Source of the DNA: SIG587 sp045544035
GTDB lineage: Bacteria > Bacillota > Clostridia > Oscillospirales > Acutalibacteraceae
NCBI GenBank assembly: GCA_045544035.1
Contig: JAZPYE010000017.1
Location: forward strand, 149,616-213,615
Reading direction: 5' to 3'
Length of the DNA: 64,000 bases
Below, piece by piece: positions 33,711-41,062 of this stretch (position 1 is the first letter of the stretch; the number at the start of each line of letters is the position of its first letter). The notes beneath the pieces are model-generated. The model did not search any database, was not told where the DNA came from, and was given only the letters and a program-made list of their open reading frames with translations. A program made the position numbers and the translations under genes.

Positions 33711-34190
33711 CGTTAATAACCATTTTTTGGGGTTGTTTTCAATGTATTCCCATACCTCGTTGTAATCATTCTGACCCCGAATTATGTGGTCATAATACGA
33801 TTTTTGCCACAATTTTTTGTCAAACGGCGGTAATAAACCATCTTTTACACATTTGATATATTCATTTGTTGTCATTGTTTTGAAAAACCGCATTAAATCT
33901 TGTAGGGAACGACCTGTGTGTCGTTCCGTTATATTAACGATAAAATGCAAATGGTCGGGCATAATGACAAATTTTTCAATTTTTGTGTTTGGAAATTTGT
34001 TTTCCGTTGCCTTAATCCATTTGTGTATTATTTGATTTTGCAAATGCGGAACGACACATAGGTCGTTCCCTACGGAATCAATTTTGAAAAGGTGTTGCCT
34101 TTTGTGTGTGCACAATGTTACAAAATAACACCCTTGTTGTCCATAATCATAATTTTCTAATCTATTATGTTTTCTCTTCGGCAAATCCAT
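33690..34190 (-). CDS. REP-associated tyrosine transposase (RAYT)
   Basis: Single-domain Y1 HUH transposase of about 166 residues. The HUH pair is in VIMPDHLHFIVNI (His80, His82), and the C-terminal part has the RAYT pattern SYYDHIIRGQNDYNEVWEYI followed by ENNPKKW, with candidate catalytic tyrosines. No orfB/TnpB partner is present. Two REP palindromes lie inside the gene in opposite orientation and are translated in frame (NDLCVVPH near residue 45 and ERHTGRSL near residue 92). The ATG at 34190 follows GGTGATGG; two other in-frame starts lie within nine bases upstream. Confidence 0.9.
   Translation of the reverse strand: MDLPKRKHNRLENYDYGQQGCYFVTLCTHKRQHLFKIDSVGNDLCVVPHLQNQIIHKWIKATENKFPNTKIEKFVIMPDHLHFIVNITERHTGRSLQDLMRFFKTMTTNEYIKCVKDGLLPPFDKKLWQKSYYDHIIRGQNDYNEVWEYIENNPKKWLLTKETQGN
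33902..33927 (+). repeat. REP palindrome, copy 3, inside the RAYT gene
   Basis: Same orientation as copies 1 and 2; translated on the minus strand as part of ITERHTGRSL. Confidence 0.85.
34048..34073 (-). repeat. REP palindrome, copy 4, inside the RAYT gene
   Basis: Opposite orientation to the other three; translated as part of SVGNDLCVVP. Confidence 0.85.
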
Positions 34191-34206
34191 TTCCATCACC
34201 GAAAAT

Positions 34207-34235
34207 ATTTTAGCATAAAATTGTTTTTATTGCAA
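34207..34235 (-). promoter_or_regulatory. Probable promoter of the RAYT gene
   Basis: Minus strand TTGCAA (34230-34235), 17-base spacer, TAAAAT (34207-34212). Confidence 0.6.
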
Positions 34236-34280
34236 TTTTCAAAGTATGATGAAGCAAACCATGTTATTTTCCACCGACTA

Positions 34281-34309
34281 TTGCAAATGAAATTTATTTG
34301 TGGTAAAAT
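34281..34309 (+). promoter_or_regulatory. Sigma-A promoter of a small RNA
   Basis: TTGCAA (34281-34286), 17-base spacer, TAAAAT (34304-34309). Seven bases after the -10 box begins the 5' arm of the long inverted repeat at 34316, so the expected start of transcription coincides with the RNA end. Confidence 0.72.
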
Positions 34310-34315
34310 ATTTTT

Positions 34316-34463
34316 GCGAAACCAATTGAATATATCACTTTAAGCGTTAAGGCCAAGGGGTAATTGTTTCTCTTTGAGCTGTATTTGTGTTGTGAGTTTG
34401 ATAAAAATGCAAATTCCATCAACATAAATGTAGCTTTGGCTTGTTATATTGAATTGGTTTCGC
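34316..34463 (+). ncRNA. Candidate structured small RNA, 6S-like in shape
   Basis: Closing stem GCGAAACCAATTGAATATA (34316-34334) pairs with TATATTGAATTGGTTTCGC (34445-34463), 18 of 19 positions. Further in, AAGGCCAA pairs with TTGGCTT (one bulge). Then a 16-base stem AGCTGTATTTGTGTTG with CAACATAAATGTAGCT (G-U pairs included) is capped by GAGTTTG/CAAATTC and a nine-base loop. This makes one long rod with an asymmetric bulge of about 20 bases on the 5' side, ends paired together, own promoter, terminator downstream. The shape recalls 6S RNA; identity is not proven. The SRP RNA motif is absent. Confidence 0.5.
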
Positions 34464-34486
34464 GACTATCGGAGTTTGCGTTTTTT

Positions 34487-34521
34487 GTGCGGTTACTTCG
34501 GTAGCCGCACTTTTTGTTTTT
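34487..34521 (+). terminator. Terminator after the small RNA
   Basis: GTGCGGTTAC, loop TTCG, GTAGCCGCAC, then TTTTTGTTTTT. It lies 15 bases before the next ATG, so transcripts from the small RNA promoter would mostly stop here. Confidence 0.85.
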
Positions 34522-34535
34522 GGTAGGGAAATCTT

Positions 34536-35228
34536 ATGAATTATAAAAGCAATGGTGAGGATTCTGTAAATGTTGTTCTAGAAAAAATAAAAACGGGGTT
34601 AGTCGCTTCTGATTGTAATAGAGATATTTCTTGGGAAGACTGCCATAGCGCATTTAGATATGTATATAAAAAAGGTTTTAAAAAAGGCGATTCTGAATTT
34701 TTATCACTGCATCTTACAGGTTATCTTGCAAGCTGGGGAATGTATAGAGGTTCGTCAGATTTATTAAAAAAATACAAATATCTTATCCATGTAAATTTGA
34801 TAGAGATACTATATCAAGAAAAATATCTACCCCTTTTTAATGTTGATGAAAAAAACTTTAACCAGAACATATTGTTAATCAAAAGTATATATAAAGAAAT
34901 TGAAAATTACTACCATACGTTTTGTGCCAATGACAAGTGTTTTAACCCTTCAGAAACTCTTGTTACAAAAATAATGCTCGGTGTTTATGGTTGTGTTCCG
35001 GCATATGATAGGAATTTAGTTAAAGGATTGCAATATTATAATATTCAAAGAAGCGGCAACAAAAAGTTTGAATCATTGCAAGTTTGGTTGGATAACAATT
35101 CGAACTTTGTTGTAGAATTATTAGATTTCGGCAACAAAAATTTTGCCAATCGAAAAGTTCTTTATCCTTTTATGAAACTTGTGGACATGTATTTTTGTAA
35201 TTTAGACAATAAGGAGCATAAAAAATGA
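34536..35228 (+). CDS. Unknown 230-residue protein coupled to the giant surface protein
   Basis: Not recognised as a named family. Soluble, no signal peptide, mixed helical with many Lys, Asn and Tyr; the most distinctive part is LHLTGYLASWGMYRGSSDLL around residues 59-78. Codons are much more AT-rich than those of the neighbours, suggesting acquisition. The ribosome site is AGGGAAA. Its stop overlaps the ATG of the 1,910-residue gene as ATGA, so the two are translated together. It lies downstream of a terminator, so its promoter is unclear and readthrough may be needed. Confidence 0.8.
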   Translation: MNYKSNGEDSVNVVLEKIKTGLVASDCNRDISWEDCHSAFRYVYKKGFKKGDSEFLSLHLTGYLASWGMYRGSSDLLKKYKYLIHVNLIEILYQEKYLPLFNVDEKNFNQNILLIKSIYKEIENYYHTFCANDKCFNPSETLVTKIMLGVYGCVPAYDRNLVKGLQYYNIQRSGNKKFESLQVWLDNNSNFVVELLDFGNKNFANRKVLYPFMKLVDMYFCNLDNKEHKK

Positions 35229-38200
35229 AAAAGTTTTTATCAATTATTCTTGCGGTTTTATTAGTGATGTCCATAATTCCTTTGGGATTATTTAGTATCA
35301 CGGCAAGTGCGGAAGAATATACTGAATATTATTATAGATATACAGTTTCAAATAATAAGGCTACGATAGTTGATGTTAACACATCTATTAGCGGGAAAAT
35401 TGTGATTCCAACAACACTTGGGAATTACACGGTTACAAGTATAGGTGGTGAAGCTTTCAGGAATTGCGATGAACTTACTGGCATCACAATACCTGACAGT
35501 GTAATAAGTATAGGAGCAAATGCATTTAGTGGTTGTAGTAATATTACTAGTATAACGATATCTAACGCTGTAACAAAAATTGGTGATTATGCGTTTTCTA
35601 ATTGTTTTAGTCTTAAAAATTTAATAATACCTGATAGCGTTATGAATATAGGCGTGGGGGCGTTCATGTTTTGCAACAATCTTATGGATATAACAATAGG
35701 TAAAAATGTCACAAGTATAGGTTCTAATGCGTTTTCTTCTTGTGATAACCTTGAAGGAGTATATATAAGTGATCTTGCAAAGTGGTGTAAAATCTCTTTT
35801 GGAAACGCCAGTTCAAATCCATTAGATAAAGCGAGGCGTCTTTATTTAAATAATAATGTTGTTAGCGATTTGGTTATTCCAGATAATATTACAAGAATAG
35901 CTTCATTTGCATTTTATAATTGCGATACTCTTAATAGTGTTACAATAGGAGAGAACGTAACTCAAGTAGGCTCTAGTGCATTTAATTTTTGCGATAATCT
36001 TACAAGTGTAACAATATCAAACAGTGTAACAAATATAGGCTCTTATGCGTTTTCTAATACAAATCTTACAAGCGTAACAATACCTAATAGCATAACAAAT
36101 ATAGGCTCTTATGCATTTTCTAATACAAATCTTACAAGCATAATAATACCTAATAGCATAACAAATATAAGTTCTTATGCATTCGCTTCTTGTCATAATC
36201 TTAGAAGCATAACAATTCCCAAAAGCGTTAAAAATATAGAAAACAATGCCTTTGGTTGGTGCGATAATCTTGCGTATGTTTATTATGCTGGTGAGTCGCG
36301 AACAGGAATAAATATTTATTCTTCTAATTTGGAATTATATAATGCCGCCTGGTACTATAACGCTTGCATTGGAACTGTGATACATGTTTACGATGATAAT
36401 TGCGATACCGAGTGTAATGTGTGTGTTGAATTGCGCACAGCACCTCATTGTTTTGATAATGCATGTGATACGGAATGTAATGTTTGCGATTATATAAGAA
36501 CAGCTCCACACGACTATGAATGGATAATTGACAAACAAGAAACTTGTGGTGTCAATGGCGAAAAGCATGAAGAATGTATTGGTTGTCATGTAATACGCAA
36601 TGAAAACACAGTAATTGGCGCTACCGGTAATCACAATTTTGATAATGCGTGTAATACGGAATGTAATGTTTGTGATTATATAAGAACAGCTCCACACGAC
36701 TATGAATGGATAATTGACAAACAAGAAACTTGTGCCGCAAATGGCATTCAACATGAAGAATGCACAGTTTGCCATACAAGGCGCAACGAAAATACAACCA
36801 TTGAAGCTACAGGCAACCATACGTATGATAATACTTGTGATGGAGAATGCAACGTTTGTGATCACGTGAGAAGCATTACCCACACCTACGATGCCGCCTG
36901 CGACGCTCAGTGTAACATTTGCGGTGAAATTCGCACGCCTGATGTGCATAAAATTAGTCTTTTTTCGATAGCAAACTCCACATCTTATCCTTTTAATTTA
37001 AGTAACGGTGTTTACAGTTCAACAAATAAAGCTAATGGCTCATCCTCGACATTTACCATTACTGCTTTAGGTGCTTGTACAGTTCAAATAGAATATTACA
37101 CATCAACCGAATCGGGTTATGATAAACTAATCATAAAACACAACTCTGCAACTAAAGTTACAAAATCCGGTTCAACTTCCTGGGAGTCGGTTTCAATTGA
37201 TTTATCTGCAGGGGATGTTGTGTACATTACTTACAGTAAAGATGGTTCTCAGTCTTCCGGCAATGACGCAATTTATTTCAAATTTAATTCAAGCGAATTG
37301 GTAGCAGTAGATAGTCTTGACTGGTCTTGCGAAGAAGAAGTGATTTGCGATATTTGCGGTGAAGTTGCAAAGGCTGCAACGGAACATAGCTATGATAATG
37401 ACTGCGATGCTCAGTGTAACGTTTGTGGTGAAACAAGGGTTCCATCTGACCACGTTTACGATAACAACTGCGATACTCAGTGTAATGTTTGTGATTACAT
37501 AAGAACTATAACTCACGATTACGAATGGGTTATAGATAAATCTGAAACTTGCGGTGAAACCGGAACTAAACACGAAGAGTGTACAGTTTGCCATGTAACA
37601 CGCAACGAAAACACGGTTATACAGGCTACAGGCGACCATACCTACGATAACACCTGTGATACAACGTGTAACGTTTGCAGTTTTATACGTGTTATAGTGC
37701 ACACATACACTAACGAATGCGACCGCGATTGTAATGTTTGTGAAGAGTTTAGAAGGGCACCGCACAAATATGATAATGATTGTGATGACACCTGTAATTT
37801 GTGCGGTTCGGAACGTGAGGTAGGCGACCACAAATATACAAACGCTTGTGATGCTTATTGTGATTCTTGCAGTTTTGAACGAGTTCCAGCACAACATATT
37901 TACGACAATGCCTGCGATGCGTTTTGTAATGTATGCGAATTAGAAAGAACTGTTCCGGCTCATATCTACGATAATGCTTGCGATGCTTTTTGTAATGTGT
38001 GTGAAGCCGAGCGCGATGTTCCTGAGCATGAATATTCGAGCGATTGCGATACCCGTTGCAATATTTGTGAAAAATTACGTACCGCTTTAGCCGCACACAC
38101 TTATGCAAATGACTGCGATGCGGATTGCAATTTATGTTACGAAATTCGCATACCGAGTGAACACAAATTCACAAATTTTTGCGATACTGACTGCAATATT

Positions 38201-40957
38201 TGTGGATATCTTCGCACAATAGAGCACACATTTACCAACGAATGTGATAATGAATGTAATATATGCTTTGAGACACGAATCGCACCTCACCTTTATGAAA
38301 ACAACTGTGATTTTGATTGCAACATTTGTAAAAAAACTCGCGTTCCTTCTGAGCATAGATACAATAACTCCTGCGACATTGACTGTAACGAGTGCGGAGA
38401 TATACGAGTTATAGAGCACACCTATAGCGGTGACGATGATTTGAGTTGCAATGTCTGTTACGAAAGTCTTATTCCTTTGGCACCGACAGTTGAAAACCGC
38501 GGTGCCGAAAGCATTACATTAGTAATCGTTGAGGGCTGTGAATACAGTATTGATGGTGTTAACTGGCAGAGTAGTAATATCTTCAATGGCTTGAACCCTG
38601 AAACAGAATACACATTCTATCAGAGAGTTAAAGAGTCCGAAACCTCCAAGCAGAGTGGGTCTAGTGAACCGTTAAATACAAAGACACTTAAAGGATATAC
38701 TATAACATTTTGTTATAACGATGGAACTAATTCTGATTTTACCAAGATAAAGACTCAAGGTGTAGGATTATCGCTTGGTAGTGTTTCAAAAAGCGGATAT
38801 ACCTTCCTCGGTTGGGCTTTAACTCCTAACGGAACAACCTTTATCAGTTCATATACTGAAGATAAAAATGCAACATTTTATGCAAAGTGGGCTTATAAAT
38901 GTTCTATCTGCTCAGGAAAAGGTCAAACCTCAACTATTGTGCAACAATATGCAACATGCAACGATTGTAACGGAAAAGGTGAGATTTCTAAAAAAGATAC
39001 AACGAACTTACGTTGTTTGGATTGTGGCAGTAAAAACACAAAAACAGAAAACATACCTTTAACTAACGGTGGATACGGTTGGAAACATTATTGTGGCTCT
39101 TGCTATAGCGAAAATATTGGCAAAGGTTATATTGATGTAACTAAATGTACAAATTGCTCGGGACTCGGGCAAAAACTTCAAAACGTTACAAAATGGGTTA
39201 CGTGTAACTCTTGCAATGGAAAGGGAACACACATGGCACCTCAGCCTAAGGCACCGATACCTGTAATTAAATCTCAAGGAAATGATTTTATTGAACTTGA
39301 AGCGGTTAGTGGGGCAGAGTATAGTATAGACGGTGTTTTCTGGCAGTTGACCCCTATGTTTAACGCTCTACCGACAGGCGTATATTTCGTTTATCAAAGA
39401 TATGCAGCATCCTCTATAAATACTGTGGGTGAGGCTAGTGAACCTTTGATTATTGAAATACCCGAACACAGTTATGATAAGCAGGTAGCAACCGATACAT
39501 ACCTAAAATCTGCCGCAACCTGTACCTCGGCTGCAGTATACTATAAATCTTGCCAGTGCGGTGCTAAGGGAACCGAAACCTTTGAAAACGGCGAAGCACT
39601 TGGTCACAACTATGCTGCTGCCACCTGTAAAGCGCCCAAAACTTGTAAAGTTTGCAGTGCTACTACCGGCAGCAAGCTTTCTCACAAATCAGATGGTGGT
39701 ACAGTTACTAAGAAAGCTACCTGTACAGCAACCGGAACAAAGACATACAAATGTGCGCTTTGCAAAGCAACCATCAAAACCGATACGATCGCTAAGGTTG
39801 CTCACAAGTACGATTCCGGTAAGGTAACCAAGAAAGCAACTTGCAAGGCTACCGGTGTGAAGACCTATACTTGTTCCGTATGTAAGGGTACTAAGACCGA
39901 AACCATCGCTAAACTTACAACCCATACCTACAGTAACAACTGCGATAAATCTTGTAATGTCTGCGATAAAACCCGTACAGTAGGCGCACATAAATATTCC
40001 AACAGTTGCGATACCACCTGTAACTACTGTAATGCAAAGCGCACTATCAAACATACGTATAACAATTCTTGTGATAACACCTGTAACGTATGTAAAGCGA
40101 CCAGAACAATTACTCATTCTTACAAGACTACAACTACCAAAGCAACACTTTCAAAGAATGGTAGCATTGTTAAGAAGTGTACAGTCTGTGGAAAGGTTGC
40201 AAGCAATAGTACGATCAAGTATGTTAAGTCCTTCAAGTTGTCTACCACGACCTACACCTACAATGGCAAGGTTAAAACACCCAGCGTTACGGTAAAAGAT
40301 TCTGCAGGAAAGACACTTAAAAAGAATACTGATTATACAGTAACCTATGCAAGTGGCAGAAAGAACGCAGGAACTTACAAGGTTACTATTAAAATGATTG
40401 GTAAGTACAGCGGTACCAAAACGCTGACCTTCAAGATTAAACCGGCTAAACTCAGTTCTTTCAAGTTGTCTGACACATCCTACACCTACAACGGCAAGAC
40501 AAAAACACCAAGCGTTACGGTGAAGAATGCCAATGGCACGAAGATGACCAAGAACAAACATTACACGGTAACATACTCAAGCGGTCGTAAGAATGTGGGT
40601 ACGTATGAGGTTACGATTAAGGGTAAAGGTAATTACACCGGCACCAAAACTCTGACCTTCAAAATTAATCCTGCCAAGACCAAAGTATCCAAACTCACTA
40701 CCGGCAAGAAGAAAATCACGGTAGCCATAACTAAGAAATCGACACAAGTGACCGGTTACCAAATTCAGTACTCAACCTCTAAGAAGTTTACAAATGCAAA
40801 AACTAAGACTATTTCAAGTTATAAGACTACGAAATATACTTTAAAGAGTTTGAGTGCTAGGAAAACATACTATGTAAGAGTCAGAACCTATAAAACTGTT
40901 GGTAAAACCAAGTATTATTCAGGCTGGTCTACTTACAAATATGTGAAAACTAAATAA
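35225..40957 (+). CDS. Giant secreted leucine-rich-repeat and Cys-repeat surface protein
   Basis: A 1,910-residue extracellular protein with a signal peptide ending at ASA (residue 29). Domains in order: BspA-type LRR_5 repeats (about 45-350); Cys repeats of form H-x-Y-x3-CDxxCNxC-x3-R (390-560); a jelly-roll-like insert (577-698); a long second Cys block (712-1085); an Fn3-like domain; a Listeria-Bacteroides-type repeat (1160-1225); four CxxCxGxG zinc motifs as in DnaJ (1226-1335); another Fn3-like domain; more Cys repeats; two bacterial Ig-like units (about 1670-1820); and a basic Fn3-like end. About 22 full Cys units are counted. No LPxTG or sortase tail, so attachment is unknown. Confidence 0.88.
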   Translation: MKKFLSIILAVLLVMSIIPLGLFSITASAEEYTEYYYRYTVSNNKATIVDVNTSISGKIVIPTTLGNYTVTSIGGEAFRNCDELTGITIPDSVISIGANAFSGCSNITSITISNAVTKIGDYAFSNCFSLKNLIIPDSVMNIGVGAFMFCNNLMDITIGKNVTSIGSNAFSSCDNLEGVYISDLAKWCKISFGNASSNPLDKARRLYLNNNVVSDLVIPDNITRIASFAFYNCDTLNSVTIGENVTQVGSSAFNFCDNLTSVTISNSVTNIGSYAFSNTNLTSVTIPNSITNIGSYAFSNTNLTSIIIPNSITNISSYAFASCHNLRSITIPKSVKNIENNAFGWCDNLAYVYYAGESRTGINIYSSNLELYNAAWYYNACIGTVIHVYDDNCDTECNVCVELRTAPHCFDNACDTECNVCDYIRTAPHDYEWIIDKQETCGVNGEKHEECIGCHVIRNENTVIGATGNHNFDNACNTECNVCDYIRTAPHDYEWIIDKQETCAANGIQHEECTVCHTRRNENTTIEATGNHTYDNTCDGECNVCDHVRSITHTYDAACDAQCNICGEIRTPDVHKISLFSIANSTSYPFNLSNGVYSSTNKANGSSSTFTITALGACTVQIEYYTSTESGYDKLIIKHNSATKVTKSGSTSWESVSIDLSAGDVVYITYSKDGSQSSGNDAIYFKFNSSELVAVDSLDWSCEEEVICDICGEVAKAATEHSYDNDCDAQCNVCGETRVPSDHVYDNNCDTQCNVCDYIRTITHDYEWVIDKSETCGETGTKHEECTVCHVTRNENTVIQATGDHTYDNTCDTTCNVCSFIRVIVHTYTNECDRDCNVCEEFRRAPHKYDNDCDDTCNLCGSEREVGDHKYTNACDAYCDSCSFERVPAQHIYDNACDAFCNVCELERTVPAHIYDNACDAFCNVCEAERDVPEHEYSSDCDTRCNICEKLRTALAAHTYANDCDADCNLCYEIRIPSEHKFTNFCDTDCNICGYLRTIEHTFTNECDNECNICFETRIAPHLYENNCDFDCNICKKTRVPSEHRYNNSCDIDCNECGDIRVIEHTYSGDDDLSCNVCYESLIPLAPTVENRGAESITLVIVEGCEYSIDGVNWQSSNIFNGLNPETEYTFYQRVKESETSKQSGSSEPLNTKTLKGYTITFCYNDGTNSDFTKIKTQGVGLSLGSVSKSGYTFLGWALTPNGTTFISSYTEDKNATFYAKWAYKCSICSGKGQTSTIVQQYATCNDCNGKGEISKKDTTNLRCLDCGSKNTKTENIPLTNGGYGWKHYCGSCYSENIGKGYIDVTKCTNCSGLGQKLQNVTKWVTCNSCNGKGTHMAPQPKAPIPVIKSQGNDFIELEAVSGAEYSIDGVFWQLTPMFNALPTGVYFVYQRYAASSINTVGEASEPLIIEIPEHSYDKQVATDTYLKSAATCTSAAVYYKSCQCGAKGTETFENGEALGHNYAAATCKAPKTCKVCSATTGSKLSHKSDGGTVTKKATCTATGTKTYKCALCKATIKTDTIAKVAHKYDSGKVTKKATCKATGVKTYTCSVCKGTKTETIAKLTTHTYSNNCDKSCNVCDKTRTVGAHKYSNSCDTTCNYCNAKRTIKHTYNNSCDNTCNVCKATRTITHSYKTTTTKATLSKNGSIVKKCTVCGKVASNSTIKYVKSFKLSTTTYTYNGKVKTPSVTVKDSAGKTLKKNTDYTVTYASGRKNAGTYKVTIKMIGKYSGTKTLTFKIKPAKLSSFKLSDTSYTYNGKTKTPSVTVKNANGTKMTKNKHYTVTYSSGRKNVGTYEVTIKGKGNYTGTKTLTFKINPAKTKVSKLTTGKKKITVAITKKSTQVTGYQIQYSTSKKFTNAKTKTISSYKTTKYTLKSLSARKTYYVRVRTYKTVGKTKYYSGWSTYKYVKTK
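36013..36180 (+). repeat. Tandem 69-base repeats in the LRR region
   Basis: Near-identical 23-codon units encoding LTSVTIPNSITNIGSYAFSN follow each other with only a few base changes, showing recent unit duplication within the giant gene. Confidence 0.8.
36471..36846 (+). repeat. Direct repeat of about 186 bases in the giant gene
   Basis: Two successive 62-codon units. Their first 75 or so bases, encoding ECNVCDYIRTAPHDYEW and onward, are almost identical and then they drift. A more distant third copy is at about 37475-37640. Confidence 0.75.
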
Positions 40958-40965
40958 ACACATAG

Positions 40966-40998
40966 AAAAGCAGATGTTTAAAAAGCATCTGCTTTTTG
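40966..40998 (+). terminator. Terminator after the giant gene
   Basis: AAAAGCAGATG and CATCTGCTTTT, nine-base loop, T run. Confidence 0.88.
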
Positions 40999-41027
40999 TT
41001 TACTTATAACGCCTTTTGTGGTATAAT
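40999..41027 (+). promoter_or_regulatory. Probable promoter of uvrB
   Basis: TTTACT (40999-41004), 17-base spacer, TATAAT (41022-41027). No clear LexA-type (GAAC-N4-GTTC) box was seen. Confidence 0.6.
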
Positions 41028-41062
41028 AATTTTAAACGAAAAAGAAATGCGAGGTGAGGGAA

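Noticed and set aside
33690..34190. IS200/IS605 insertion sequence
   Set aside because: No tnpB/orfB partner and no element ends were seen; the REP palindromes with GTAG and the C-terminal pattern fit a RAYT.
34316..34463. SRP RNA or RNase P RNA
   Set aside because: The conserved SRP apical motif with GGAAG...AGCA and the RNase P core motifs are not present.
36390..38480. Regular DNA repeats that could suggest a CRISPR array
   Set aside because: Units are in-frame protein repeats that drift gradually, without constant repeats and unique spacers, and no cas gene is nearby.
36324..39690. Several long antisense open frames within the giant surface-protein gene
   Set aside because: They are hydrophobic mirror frames produced by the repetitive Cys/Asn codons; they lack ribosome sites and overlap an intact coding frame with clear domains.
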